A stretch of 64,000 nt of DNA from Falsiroseomonas sp051860665 (GCF_051860665.1 NZ_JBHYDM010000003.1:186001-250000), one strand, 5' to 3'. Positions 1 to 9,370 are shown, numbered from the stretch's first letter. Notes: generated by a model not told the origin, from the letters alone. Numbers and translations: made by a program.

Positions 1-2601
1 CCGGCGCGCTGAGCACCGCCTGCTTGCCGGTGGAGAGGTCGATGAACAGGCCCTCCGCAGAGTCGCTGTAGTCCACCGCGTCGATGCCATTGCCGCCATC
101 GAGCGTATCCGCCCCGGCGCCGCCGACCAGCAGGTCGTCACCATCCCGGCCGGAGATGTAGTCGCTCGCCATGCCGCCGGTCAGCCAGTCGTCATCCGAG
201 CCGCCCAGTACGCGGATCGCGCTGTCCAGCGGATCGCCGCCCGGCACCAGCGTATTGCCGGCCACCGCGAAGACGATGGGCGTTGTCAGGTTCTGGAAGT
301 TGAACTCGGTGCCGACATTGGTGAACTGGTTGCCGTTGATGCCGATCGGCGCGCTCTGCCCGCCGACGCCGATGGAGATGCCGCTGCCGCTGTTGCTGAA
401 GCTGTTGCCGAAGACGGTGGTCGCCGCGTCGACATAGCCATCCAGGTTCAGCGCCGTGCGCACCCAGTCGAAGCTGTTACCGATGATCTCAAGCGAGCTG
501 GCGCTGCCATCGGACCAGATGCCGCGCTGCCAATTGGCGCCGCCATAGGCATTGTCGTCGACCTCGCCGCCGAAGAAGTTGTCGGCGAAGGTCGCGCTGC
601 CGCTGAAGCTGGTGGGCAGCAGCACGGCGCGCCCGCCGCCGCCGCCATCGGCATTGCCCTGGGCGGTGTCGGTGTAGAAGCGGCTGTCCTCCACGGTCAC
701 CGTGGCGCCACCCGTGAGCTGCAGCAGCGCGCCGCCGTTCATCGAGCCGAGCAGCGTATTGGCCGCGCCCGTGTAGCGGAACTCGACGCCGGAGATCACC
801 ACCTCGCCCGCGGCCGCCGTCACCTGGCTGAGGCCGGTGATCACCGCCTCCCCGCCCCGCGCGCCATTGCCGGCTATGCCGCTGTTCGGGCCGAGGATGG
901 TCACCGCCTTGTCGATGGTCAGCGATTCCGCATAGGTGCCGGCCGCCAGGAGGATGGTGTCACCCTCCTCCGCCGCCGCCAGCGCCGCGCCGATGCTGGC
1001 GAAGCCGCCCGCGCCCACCAGCAGGAAGCGCGCGCCGCCACCATCGGTGACGATCTCCACGCCATCGAGCTTGTCCGTCCCTTCCGCCTCCGCGACCAGG
1101 GTCCAGGAGGTGTCGCCGGCCTGGAAATCGGCCGCCGTCAGCGTCGCCGCATAGCTGGCGGTGTCGAGATCCGCGCCGCCGCTCAGCACGTCGTTGCCGC
1201 CGCCGCCCGTCAGCACGTCATCGCCCGCGCCGCCATCCAGCGTATCGGCGCTGGCGCCACCGGTCAGTGCATCCGCATCGGCCTCGCCATAGGCCATGGC
1301 CTGGCCATCGCCGGCCACCACCGTGTCCTGGCCCCCCCCGCCCAGGAAGACGTTCACCGCGCCATCGTCGCCGCCATCGCTGAGATGGTCATTGCCGCTG
1401 CCGCCCGAGAGCGTATCGGCCCCGTCGCCGCCCACCAGCGTATCGTCGCCGCCATTGCCGGAGAGATAGTCGATGCCGTCGCCGCCGGTGATCTCGTCGC
1501 CCGCGCTGCCGCCCAGCACCAGGATCGCCGCATCCACCGGATCGCCGCCCGCCACCGCACTGTTCCCGCCCACCGCGAAGACGATCGGCGTGGCCAGGTT
1601 CTGCAGGTTGAAGTCGGTGCCGACATTGGTGAAGACATTGCCGCCGATGCCGAGCGGCGTGCTGTCGCCGCCGACGCCGAGCGAGATGCCGGAGCCCACA
1701 TTGGTGAAGGCATTGTCCGAGACATTGGTCACCGGTGCATCGTCATAGCCATCGAGGTTGAGCGCGCTGCGCACCCATTCGAAGCTATTGCCGGTGATGA
1801 CCAGGCTGCTGGCGGTGCCATCGGACCAGACGCCGCGATACCAGTTCGCGCCGCTATAGGCATTGTTCACCACGGCGCCGCCGAAGAAGTTGGCATCGAT
1901 GGTCAGGGCGCCGCCGAAATTCGTCGGCACATAGATGGCGCGGCCACCGCCGCCGCCGCCCGCATTGCCCTGCGTCGTCTCCGCGTAGAAGCGGCTGTCC
2001 TCCACCGTCACATCGGCATTGCCGGTGATGCGCAGCATGCCGCCGCCATTCACCGAGCCGATGAGCGTATTGGCCGCCCCCGTGTAGCGGAATTCGACGC
2101 CGGAGATCACCACCTCGCCGGAGGCCGCCGTCACCTGGCTGACGCCGGTGATCACCGCCTCCCCGCCCCGCGCGCCATTGCCGGCTATGCCGCTGTTCGG
2201 GCCGAGGATGGTCACCGCCTTGTCGATCGTCAGCGATTCCGCATAGGTGCCGGCCGCCAGGAGGATGGTGTCACCCTCCTCCGCCGCCGCCAGCGCCGCG
2301 CCGATGCTGGCGAAGCCGCCCGCGCCAACCAGCAGGAAGCGCGCACCGCCACCATCGGTGACGATCTCCACGCCATCCAGGCTGTCGGTGCCCTCGGAGA
2401 GGGTCGCGACCTGCCAGACCGCACCGGCGCTGAAATCGGCCGCGGAGAGCACATCCGCATAGGTGGCCGTGTCGATCCCCTCGCCGCCCGCCAGCAGGTC
2501 GTTGCCGCCGCCGCCCGCGAGCAGGTCCTGGCCCGCACCGCCATCGAGTGAGTCGTCGGCGCCGCCGCCGACCAGGCTGTCCACCCCCTCGCCGCCCAGC
2601 A
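1..2601 (-). repeat. Tandem duplicated 1311-bp (437-codon) module
   Basis: The segment from about 1312 to 2601 and the segment from 1 to about 1290 encode the same beta-helix plus RTX architecture at a constant offset of 1311 bp, an exact multiple of three, so the frame is kept. Shared landmarks include EIVTDGGGARFLLVGAGG, AVTILGPNSGIAGNG and RTALNLDGY / RSALNLDGY. The stretch 781-1075 is almost base-identical to 2092-2386, while the flanking parts of the two copies have diverged clearly. Confidence 0.85.
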
Positions 2602-5600
2602 GCGTCGCGGGACCGGCGCCGGCTTCGAGCGTGTCGTTGCCCAGCCCGCCTTCCAGACGGTCGCCTGCGAGGTCATTGCCCGCCCCGCCCTGCAGCAGGT
2701 CGTTGCCATCGCCGCCGAAGAGGCTGTCGGCGCCGGCGCCACCCTGCAGCGTATCGTTGCCGGTCTCGCCGGCCAGCCAGTCGTCGCCGGCCTCGCCCAG
2801 GATCTCGTCGTTGCCGCCGCTGCTCGACAGCGTATCGCCGCCATCGCCGCCGGAGAGGCTGTCCGCGCCCGGCGTCATGCCGGTGATGCGGTCGTTGTCG
2901 CCGTCGCCAATGAAGACATTGCCGGAGAAGGCGCTGCCGGTCTGGTTCTGCACCAGCATGCCGGCGGTCTCGGCACCCTCCGCCCCGCTGATGGTATTGT
3001 CCGTGATCGTCGTGCCGTCACGCCGCGCCCGCAGCGCCGCGCCGCTGCCGGCGGTGACGCCGGTGAAGAGGTTGCCGCTGATGACGGCATCGCTGACATC
3101 GATGGTCACCAGCGAATTGCCGAAGGCATTGCCGGTGTCGGAGGCGATGCCGCCCGCCGTGCCGGTGACCTGGTTGTTGGTGAAGACGACGCCGTTGGAG
3201 GCGGAAGGCGTCGACCCGCCGCCATTGCCCAGCACCACCAGCTGGCGCGGCAGGTTGTTGCCGACATCGAACTGGTTGCCGAAGCCGCCGAGCTGCTGCG
3301 GCTGGCCGCCCGCGAAAGTCTGGCCGGAGAAGATGTTGCTGTCGATCGTCAGATCGGTGACGGCGTAGCCGAATTCGGAGAGCAGGCCGAGATCGCCCTG
3401 GGCCACGATCTCATTGCCCTGGATGACATGGCCGGACTGCGCGCCCTGCAGATAGACCGCCGCCTTCTCGATCGCGCCATTGCCGTTCAGGCCCTGGATG
3501 GTGAAGCCATGGCCCAGCGCGCCGAGCTGCACATCGCTGCGGCCCGGGCTGAACTGCACCGCGCCCAGCTCCGCGCCGGCCGGGTTGCCGGCGATGATGG
3601 TGGCCTCCGCACCATTCATCGACAGCAGGCTGATGCCATCGGTGCCGATGACGACGTTCTCGGCATAAGTGCCATCGGCCACCAGCACGATCTGGCCGCT
3701 GCTGGCCGCGTTCACGCCGGCCTGGATGGTGGTCAGCCCGCTGCCCACCCCGGTGCCATCGACGAGGACGACGGAGGCATCGTCGAAGGACAGGCGCTCC
3801 ACGCCCAGCAGGGTCTGCGTCACGCCGGCCCGCGTCACCAGCAGGCCACCCCCGGTCAGGGTGAAGCTGTATTCCGCGAAGGCGCCGTCCAGCACCACCA
3901 GGTCGGCCAGGCCCGCGCCGCCATCGAGCCTATCCTCGCCCTCGCTGGCGATCAGCCTGTCATTGCCCGCGCCGCCCGAGAGGCTGTCATTGCCGGCGCC
4001 GCCATCCAGCGTGTCATCGCCGCCATTGCCCGAAAGGGTCTGGCTGCCGGCGCCGCCGGTCAGGGCATTGGCGCCGTCATTGCCGTTGATCGCCTGGATG
4101 CCAAGGGCTGCCGAGGCATCGATATTGGCCGCGACCGTGCCATTCGTCACATAGGTCGGATGCGGCCCGGTGATCGAGACGACCTCGATGCCGGTGACAT
4201 GGGCGCTGAGGGTCAGGGTATCCGCCGCCGCCGGGTTGAAGACGATGGTATCGGTCCCCTCCCCGCCATCGATCGTCTCAGTCGCGCCATGCGCGCTGCC
4301 CTGCGAGATGCGGATCATGTCATTGCCGCCGCCCGCCTCGATCTGGTCCACGCCGGCGCGGCCATCGATCAGGTCGGCGCCCTCGGTGCCGGTCTGGCTG
4401 CCATCGGTGGCGAGGCCCTGCAGCGTGCTGATGAAGCCCGCCGGGTTGCTGGCGCCTTCGAAGAAGCCGGAGACATCCACCGTGCCGCCGACATAGTCGA
4501 GGTTCAGCAGGCCCCAGGGGGCCAGGACATCCTCGGTGGTATTGCCCTCGGCGGTCAGCGCAATGCTGGTGAAGTAATAGAAGGACACCAGGTCCTGGGT
4601 GTAGTTGCCCTGGAAGACATTGTCCGTCACCACGGCGGAAGCCAGCGGCGAGATCTGGTCCTGCACGCCGGCGGAGGCATCGGTGCCCAGCAGCGCCTGG
4701 TTGGTGCCGCCCACCGGGCGGCCGGAGCCGGCGATGGTGACCGCCTTGTAGATGGCGCCGCTCGGCTGCGTCGGGCCGACGAAGGCGGGGCCGTTCGAGA
4801 CGAAGCTGTTGCCGGTGAGCGTCAGCTCCCCGTTGAAGCCGAAGAGGTTCACATGGCCGCGGCCGCCCGGGCCGCCGACGGTGCCGTTGTAGTGGCCGTT
4901 ATCCTCCAGCACGCTGTCCGTGATGGTCAGCGCCTCCAGCAGCCCCTCGGTCTGCGTGGTCTGGCTGTCATTGGCCGGATGGGCATAGAAGACGCCGTTG
5001 TTCGCCGCATTGGCGATGCGCGCGCCGTCGATCACGACGCTGCCGCCGATGCTCTCGATCTTCACGCCATAGGCTTCGCCGGTGGCATCGATCTGCAGAT
5101 TGGCCAGGCTGAGGGTCTTGCCCGTCATGGTGCCCGTCACGCCGACCTGGCCGGCGATGATGGTGGCGCCGGCCCCCTCGCTGCCGTCGCCGATCAGGGT
5201 CAGCGCCTTGCCGACGATGCTGATATCGCCGGCATAGGTGCCGGCGGCGATGCGGATGATGTCGCCATCCACCGCGGCATCCACCGCCGCCTGGATCGTG
5301 GCGAAGCCGCCGGATCCGACCAGCAGGATGCGGTCGCCGCTGGCATCGGCGATGATCTCGACGCCCTGCAGCGTATCCGTGCCTTCGCCGCCCGCGGCCG
5401 CGGTCCAGTGGCTGCCCTGCGCCACCAGGTCCTGCTGCATCAGCTCGGTGGTGTCGTAGGTGGCGGTGTCGATGCCGGTGCCGCCCGAGAGCAGGTCATT
5501 GCCCTGCCCGCCGGTGAGGATATCCGCCCCCTCCTCGCCGATCAGCGTGTCGTTCCCGGCGCCGCCCAGCAGGATGTCGTCGCCCGCCTCGCCATTGATG

Positions 5601-5716
5601 GAATCATGGCCGCCCAGCCCGCGGACGAAGTCATTGCCCGCGCCTGCTTCCGCGACATCCGCGCCCGCCGAGAGCGATCGAAAATCGTCATTTTCCGTAA
5701 AAGGAGAGGTCGTCAT
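1..5716 (-). CDS. Giant RTX / parallel beta-helix repeat protein, C-terminus beyond the window
   Basis: The frame is open from an ATG at 5716 to the window edge, giving 1905 codons without a stop, so the C-terminus is missing. The start reads MTTSPFTENDD with no Sec signal. RTX blocks (GGxGxDxLxGG type) lie near residues 15-70, 540-600, 940-1085, 1410-1510 and 1835-1885. Between them are right-handed beta-helix modules opening with patterns such as FATIQAAV...DIIRIAAGTYA and FASIGAAL...DTILLAAGTYA, rich in NxF and NxI turns typical of pectate-lyase-like coils. The last two modules are tandem copies 1311 bp apart. RTX proteins of this kind are normally exported by a type I ABC system using a C-terminal signal, and they fold in extracellular calcium. 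A role as surface or matrix protein, adhesin or polysaccharide-active enzyme is inferred. No T1SS genes lie nearby. Its antisense strand gives long spurious ORFs. Confidence 0.9.
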   Translation of the reverse strand, partial: MTTSPFTENDDFRSLSAGADVAEAGAGNDFVRGLGGHDSINGEAGDDILLGGAGNDTLIGEEGADILTGGQGNDLLSGGTGIDTATYDTTELMQQDLVAQGSHWTAAAGGEGTDTLQGVEIIADASGDRILLVGSGGFATIQAAVDAAVDGDIIRIAAGTYAGDISIVGKALTLIGDGSEGAGATIIAGQVGVTGTMTGKTLSLANLQIDATGEAYGVKIESIGGSVVIDGARIANAANNGVFYAHPANDSQTTQTEGLLEALTITDSVLEDNGHYNGTVGGPGGRGHVNLFGFNGELTLTGNSFVSNGPAFVGPTQPSGAIYKAVTIAGSGRPVGGTNQALLGTDASAGVQDQISPLASAVVTDNVFQGNYTQDLVSFYYFTSIALTAEGNTTEDVLAPWGLLNLDYVGGTVDVSGFFEGASNPAGFISTLQGLATDGSQTGTEGADLIDGRAGVDQIEAGGGNDMIRISQGSAHGATETIDGGEGTDTIVFNPAAADTLTLSAHVTGIEVVSITGPHPTYVTNGTVAANIDASAALGIQAINGNDGANALTGGAGSQTLSGNGGDDTLDGGAGNDSLSGGAGNDRLIASEGEDRLDGGAGLADLVVLDGAFAEYSFTLTGGGLLVTRAGVTQTLLGVERLSFDDASVVLVDGTGVGSGLTTIQAGVNAASSGQIVLVADGTYAENVVIGTDGISLLSMNGAEATIIAGNPAGAELGAVQFSPGRSDVQLGALGHGFTIQGLNGNGAIEKAAVYLQGAQSGHVIQGNEIVAQGDLGLLSEFGYAVTDLTIDSNIFSGQTFAGGQPQQLGGFGNQFDVGNNLPRQLVVLGNGGGSTPSASNGVVFTNNQVTGTAGGIASDTGNAFGNSLVTIDVSDAVISGNLFTGVTAGSGAALRARRDGTTITDNTISGAEGAETAGMLVQNQTGSAFSGNVFIGDGDNDRITGMTPGADSLSGGDGGDTLSSSGGNDEILGEAGDDWLAGETGNDTLQGGAGADSLFGGDGNDLLQGGAGNDLAGDRLEGGLGNDTLEAGAGPATLLGGEGVDSLVGGGADDSLDGGAGQDLLAGGGGNDLLAGGEGIDTATYADVLSAADFSAGAVWQVATLSEGTDSLDGVEIVTDGGGARFLLVGAGGFASIGAALAAAEEGDTILLAAGTYAESLTIDKAVTILGPNSGIAGNGARGGEAVITGVSQVTAASGEVVISGVEFRYTGAANTLIGSVNGGGMLRITGNADVTVEDSRFYAETTQGNAGGGGGGRAIYVPTNFGGALTIDANFFGGAVVNNAYSGANWYRGVWSDGTASSLVITGNSFEWVRSALNLDGYDDAPVTNVSDNAFTNVGSGISLGVGGDSTPLGIGGNVFTNVGTDFNLQNLATPIVFAVGGNSAVAGGDPVDAAILVLGGSAGDEITGGDGIDYLSGNGGDDTLVGGDGADTLSGGSGNDHLSDGGDDGAVNVFLGGGGQDTVVAGDGQAMAYGEADADALTGGASADTLDGGAGDDVLTGGGGNDVLSGGADLDTASYAATLTAADFQAGDTSWTLVAEAEGTDKLDGVEIVTDGGGARFLLVGAGGFASIGAALAAAEEGDTILLAAGTYAESLTIDKAVTILGPNSGIAGNGARGGEAVITGLSQVTAAAGEVVISGVEFRYTGAANTLLGSMNGGALLQLTGGATVTVEDSRFYTDTAQGNADGGGGGRAVLLPTSFSGSATFADNFFGGEVDDNAYGGANWQRGIWSDGSASSLEIIGNSFDWVRTALNLDGYVDAATTVFGNSFSNSGSGISIGVGGQSAPIGINGNQFTNVGTEFNFQNLTTPIVFAVAGNTLVPGGDPLDSAIRVLGGSDDDWLTGGMASDYISGRDGDDLLVGGAGADTLDGGNGIDAVDYSDSAEGLFIDLSTGKQAVLSAP

Positions 5717-6206
5717 CTCAAGCTCACTCCCAGCCCGCCGTTTCGAGGTCGGTTCAGCCCCTCCAGACAGCGACAGCTTGGCGGCAAGGTCAAACGCAAA
5801 TTCGTTATGGTTAAGGAATCATCATCACGGTTTCGTGAAGCGAGCGTCGCGTGGCAGATGAGGGCATCAAGAACTCATTGTATTCCGAAATCAAAGCGAT
5901 CTGCTTACTTGATTACAACTCCTGCGTGTCTTTTCTGAATTGCCCTCGCATGAATCGTTTTGGGTGCGTCGCAGCATCATTCCCGGAGTTGCGTGGCCGA
6001 GCGATTCTTCGTACTGAATACCAAACGGTTACATACTGGCGCCCAGCGTGTCGCGACATGCAACCCATGCGCGAGTGACCCGCGAATCGTCGGCAGGCGG
6101 GCGCGCAGCACGCCATGGCCCGCCAGTGAGGCGGGCTGGGGCCAGGCGGATGGGGTGGAGGGCCGGGGGCAGCCGGACCACGCCGGCAGCCCCGGGGCAG
6201 GCGCCC
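5717..6206. other. Non-coding region upstream of the giant RTX gene
   Basis: These 490 bases lie between the RTX start codon (minus strand) and the stop of the luciferase-like gene (also minus). The part from about 5760 to 6060 is clearly AT-richer than the coding DNA around it, as expected for a long promoter or leader of the RTX gene. The short ORFs in it show no protein-like composition or ribosome-binding sites. I could not place a convincing promoter, terminator or RNA gene. Confidence 0.5.
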
Positions 6207-7205
6207 TCAGGCGGCCAGGGCGACCGCCGCCTCGGCCTCCGCCAGGATGGCGAAGGACCGCAGCCGCGCCCCGTGGTCATGCACCTGGGCGGTGACCATC
6301 AGTTCATCCGCCCCGGTCTCGGCCAGGAAGTCCCGCAGCCCGGCGCGCACTGTCCCCGGCCCGCCGACGATGGAGCAGGACAGGGCATTGTCCAGCATCG
6401 CCTGGGCCCGCGGGTCCAGCCGCTCCGCAAAACCCTCGCTCGGTGCGGGCAGCTTGCCGGCGCGGCCGGTGCGCAGGTTCACGAAGGCCTGCTGCAGGGA
6501 GGTGAAGAGGAACCGCGCCTCCGCATCCGTGGGCGCCGCCACCACATTCACCCCCAGCATCACATGCGGCGCGGCGAGCCGCGCGGAGGGCCGGAACCGC
6601 GCCCGGTAGATCTCCACCGCCGCCCGCATCTGCGCCGGCGCGAAGTGGGAGGCAAAGGCATAGGGAAGACCCAGCATGGCGGCGAGCTGTGCGCCATAGG
6701 TGGAGGAACCCAGGATCCAGGCCTCCACCGCCAGCCCGGCCCCGGGCACCACCCGCAGCTGCTGGCCCGGCTGCTCCGGCTCGAAATAGGCCAGCAGCTC
6801 CATCACATCTCGTGGAAAATCGTCCTCCTGCACCAGGCTGCGGCGCATCGCCTGGGCGGCCAGCTGGTCCGTGCCGGGCGCGCGGCCCAGGCCGAGGTCG
6901 ATGCGGCCGGGATGCAGCGCGGCCAGGGTGCCGAACTGCTCCGCCACCATCAGCGGCGCATGGTTCGGCAGCATCACCCCGCCGGCGCCGATCCGGATGC
7001 GGCTGGTGCCGGTCGCCACATGCGCCAGCGCCACCGCGGTGGCGGCGCTGGCGATGCCGGGCATATTGTGGTGTTCCGCCATCCAGAAGCGGTTGTAGCC
7101 GAGGCTCTCGGCATGCCGCGCGAGGTCGGCGGAGTTGCGCAGCGCCTGGCCGGCGTCGCTGCCTTCGGGAATGGGCGAGAGGTCGAGGACGGAGAGCTGT
7201 GTCAT
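6207..7205 (-). CDS. LLM-class flavin-dependent oxidoreductase (MsnO8/YhbW-like)
   Basis: A 332-residue bacterial-luciferase-fold protein, probably an FMN-dependent monooxygenase or oxidoreductase; the substrate is unknown. The start MTQLSVLDLSPI is the usual N-terminus of the YhbW/MsnO8 subfamily (about 330-340 aa). FWMAEHHNMPG (residues 40-50) and GAGGVMLPNHAP (73-84) are subfamily hallmarks, as is IDLGLGRAPGTD after residue 101. Longer starts in this frame, up to 7397, would run into minE, and the ATG at 7205 gives the family N-terminus, so I chose it. It lies 91 bp downstream of minE on the same strand and could be co-transcribed, although no functional link to cell division is known. Confidence 0.88.
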   Translation of the reverse strand: MTQLSVLDLSPIPEGSDAGQALRNSADLARHAESLGYNRFWMAEHHNMPGIASAATAVALAHVATGTSRIRIGAGGVMLPNHAPLMVAEQFGTLAALHPGRIDLGLGRAPGTDQLAAQAMRRSLVQEDDFPRDVMELLAYFEPEQPGQQLRVVPGAGLAVEAWILGSSTYGAQLAAMLGLPYAFASHFAPAQMRAAVEIYRARFRPSARLAAPHVMLGVNVVAAPTDAEARFLFTSLQQAFVNLRTGRAGKLPAPSEGFAERLDPRAQAMLDNALSCSIVGGPGTVRAGLRDFLAETGADELMVTAQVHDHGARLRSFAILAEAEAAVALAA

Positions 7206-7296
7206 CGCCCGCATATGGGCAGCGCGGGCGGCGGCCGGTAGCCCGCCGCCGCATGGCAGGCCGGCGTGCCGGCAGGGGATGCCGGCACCCGGAGGA

Positions 7297-7590
7297 TCAG
7301 CCGGCGGCGGCGCGCCGGTTGGCGGCGGCCGGCGGGCCGGGCAGGTCGATCTCGATCGCCAGGGTCGACATGTCCCCGCCACGGTCCAGCGAGACATTCA
7401 CCCGGCCCGGATCGATCGCGACGTAGCGCGCCACCACGGCCACGATCTCCATCTGCAGCTTCGGCAGGAAATCCTCCCGCGTCCGCCCGATGCGCTCATG
7501 CGCCAGGACGATCTGCAGGCGTTCCTTGGCATTGGCCGCGGTCGGCGGCTCGGGCTTGCGGCCCTTGAAGAGATCAGCGAGCCAGCTCAT
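7297..7590 (-). CDS. minE: Cell division topological specificity factor MinE
   Basis: 97 residues starting MSWLADLFKGRK, with the family's N-terminal membrane-targeting helix, the MinD-activating segment AKERLQIVLAHER near residues 21-33, and a C-terminal dimerisation domain (ILPKLQMEIV-like, here FLPKLQMEIVAVVARYV). MinE stimulates the MinD ATPase and drives pole-to-pole oscillation, keeping the MinC inhibitor away from midcell. It is the last gene of minC-minD-minE, and its ATG overlaps the minD stop in an ATGA junction, which indicates translational coupling. The C-terminus is alanine/proline-rich and slightly longer than in E. coli (88 aa). Confidence 0.95.
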   Translation of the reverse strand: MSWLADLFKGRKPEPPTAANAKERLQIVLAHERIGRTREDFLPKLQMEIVAVVARYVAIDPGRVNVSLDRGGDMSTLAIEIDLPGPPAAANRRAAAG

Positions 7591-8405
7591 GCCGCCCTCC
7601 CCCCGAACAGACGTGAAAACAGGCCCTTCTTGGTCGGCTCCAGGAAGCGGTGCTCGATCTTGTCGCCGAGGAAGCGGCCCACCGCGTCCTTGTAGGCCTG
7701 ACCGGCGGCGCTTTCCTGGTCCATGATGACCGGATTGCCGGTGTTGGAGGCCTTCAGCACGCTCTCGCTCTCCGGGATCACGCCGAGCAGCGGAATCGCC
7801 AGGATCTCCCGGATATCCTCCAGCTTCAGCATCTCCCCCTTCTCGACGCGGACGGGGTCGTAGCGGGTGACCAGCAGGTGCTCCTTCACCGGGTCCCGCT
7901 TGTCCTCGGCGCGCTTCGACTTGGATTGCAGCACGCCCAGGATGCGGTCGCTGTCGCGGACGGAGGAGACCTCGGGGTTGGTCACGATGATCGCCTGGTC
8001 GGCGAAATACAGCGCCAGCAGCGCGCCCTTCTCGATGCCGGCGGGGCTGTCGCAGACGATGTAGTCGTGGTCCTTCGACAGTTCCTCGATGATCTGGCCG
8101 ACGCCTTCCTTGGTCAGCGCATCCTTGTCCCGGGTCTGGGAGGCCGGGAGGATCGAGAGCGTGTCGACCCGCTTGTCGCGGATCAGCGCCTGGTTCAGCC
8201 GCGCCTCGCCGCTGATGACATTGACGATGTCGAAGACCACGCGCCGCTCGACACCCATGATGAGGTCGAGGTTGCGCAGGCCCACGTCGAAGTCGATGAC
8301 CACGGTGCGCTTGCCGCGCTGCGCCAGGCCGGTGGCGATGGCCGCCGAGGAGGTCGTCTTGCCGACCCCCCCCTTGCCCGACGTGACCACGATGATTTCC
8401 GCCAT
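7587..8405 (-). CDS. minD: Septum-site determining ATPase MinD
   Basis: 272 residues, the usual length. It carries the deviant Walker A motif KGGVGKTT (residues 11-18), FDVGLRNLDLIMG near 39-51 and a Walker B-like segment (YIVCDSPAGIE). The C-terminal amphipathic membrane-targeting helix is visible as KKGLFSRLFGG. MinD binds ATP and the inner membrane, recruits MinC, and is released by MinE. An in-frame upstream ATG (8450) adds 15 residues unlike any MinD; the ATG at 8405 gives the conserved MAEIIVVTSGKGG start. It lies 99 bp after minC and overlaps minE by 4 bp. Confidence 0.97.
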   Translation of the reverse strand: MAEIIVVTSGKGGVGKTTSSAAIATGLAQRGKRTVVIDFDVGLRNLDLIMGVERRVVFDIVNVISGEARLNQALIRDKRVDTLSILPASQTRDKDALTKEGVGQIIEELSKDHDYIVCDSPAGIEKGALLALYFADQAIIVTNPEVSSVRDSDRILGVLQSKSKRAEDKRDPVKEHLLVTRYDPVRVEKGEMLKLEDIREILAIPLLGVIPESESVLKASNTGNPVIMDQESAAGQAYKDAVGRFLGDKIEHRFLEPTKKGLFSRLFGGRAA

Positions 8406-8421
8406 GCTGACCCCCTGAACC

Positions 8422-8441
8422 GCGCCCCCCGCCGGGGGCGC
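8422..8441. other. GC hairpin between minC and minD
   Basis: An 8-bp perfect inverted repeat (GCGCCCCC / GGGGGCGC) with a 4-nt loop lies in the 99-bp minC-minD spacer, 17 bp upstream of the minD start. A second repeat, CGTTGGC / GCCAACG (8497-8514), encloses the minC stop codon in its loop. There is no U-tract, so these are not classical terminators. They could stabilise or process the message, which is inference only. Confidence 0.4.
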
Positions 8442-8504
8442 CGCAACCATTCCAAGAACCGAGCCCGGTGGCCTCAGCCGCCAGGGGTCGGAGACCCGTT
8501 GGCG

Positions 8505-9263
8505 TCAGCCAACGGGGTCGAAGCGCATATGCTCGCCGACCAGCCGTGCCTGCACGGTCTTGCCGATCGGCGCCTCCCCCAGCCCCTCGCGCACGGCGTA
8601 GTAGCCGGCGATGGAGACGAGCTCGGGGTCGAAGTTCAGCGCGAAGACGCGCGCTTCCGCATTGTCCTGTCCGCCGGCGATGGCGCGGCCCAGCAGGCGG
8701 CCATAGACGTGGATATTGCCGTCCGCGATCACCTCGGCGCCGCGATTGACGGTGCCGACCACGATCAGGTCGGTGCCCTGGGCCCAGATCCGCTGGCCGG
8801 CCCGCACCGGCTGGTCCACCACCATGGCGGCGCGCAGCGCGGGCGCCTCGGCGGGCTGCACCGGCGCCGCGGCGGGCATCGGGGCCGCGGGCATCGGGGG
8901 CATGGACGAAAAATCCTCCTCCCGCGCCCCGCCGGCCTGGCGCAGCGGCGGCAGGCCGGCGCCCTGGGCGGCGATGCGCATCTCGGGCGTGCCGCCGGTG
9001 GTGCCGATCGGCACGATCTCGATGGCGCGCAGCCCCTGCACCAGGCCGGCGAAGTCCACCTCCTCCGGCCGCGCAGGGATATCGTCCAGCCCGATCACCA
9101 CGGGGGCGAAGCGCAGGAAGCCGGGGGCGCGGCGGAACTGGTCGCCCAAGGCGGGCACCAGCGCCTCCACACGATGGTCCAGCAGCCGCATCACCAGCAG
9201 ATTGAAATTCGCCCCGCGCAGGCGGAAGGGTTCAAGGCGCGGCGCGGAGGGGGCGGCGGACAT
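8505..9263 (-). CDS. minC: Septum-site determining protein MinC
   Basis: 252 residues. The N-terminal domain (about 10-105, FRLRGANFNLLVMRL...) is the FtsZ-antagonising domain. An Ala/Pro linker (about 110-150) joins it to the C-terminal right-handed beta-helix domain (about 150-252), with the conserved VRAGQRIWAQG, GTVNRGAEVIADGNIHVYG and GRLLGRAIAGG. MinC blocks Z-ring assembly at the poles when recruited by MinD. The ATG at 9263 was chosen because the upstream extension to 9374 is Arg/Pro-rich and not MinC-like. It is the first gene of the operon. Confidence 0.94.
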   Translation of the reverse strand: MSAAPSAPRLEPFRLRGANFNLLVMRLLDHRVEALVPALGDQFRRAPGFLRFAPVVIGLDDIPARPEEVDFAGLVQGLRAIEIVPIGTTGGTPEMRIAAQGAGLPPLRQAGGAREEDFSSMPPMPAAPMPAAAPVQPAEAPALRAAMVVDQPVRAGQRIWAQGTDLIVVGTVNRGAEVIADGNIHVYGRLLGRAIAGGQDNAEARVFALNFDPELVSIAGYYAVREGLGEAPIGKTVQARLVGEHMRFDPVG

Positions 9264-9370
9264 CGCGAGGGTGGGTTTTCCGTCCAGAGGGGTGGGGCAA
9301 GGATGAAGGGCGTGTGATGGGCGGCGTGATCCTGCTCTATACCCACGCCCCGGCGGAGCGCGAAGCCTTC

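Noticed and set aside
2470..2900. Short regular repeats that look like a CRISPR array
   Set aside because: They are in-frame RTX codons (GGxGxDxL) without constant repeats and unique spacers of fixed length.
3428..5938. 836-codon plus-strand open frame
   Set aside because: It is the antisense of the giant RTX gene; its product is His/Arg/Ala-rich without family features, a known effect of GC-rich repeat DNA.
7206..7397. Longer N-terminus for the luciferase-like gene
   Set aside because: It would overlap minE and adds residues not found in the family; the ATG at 7205 gives the normal start.
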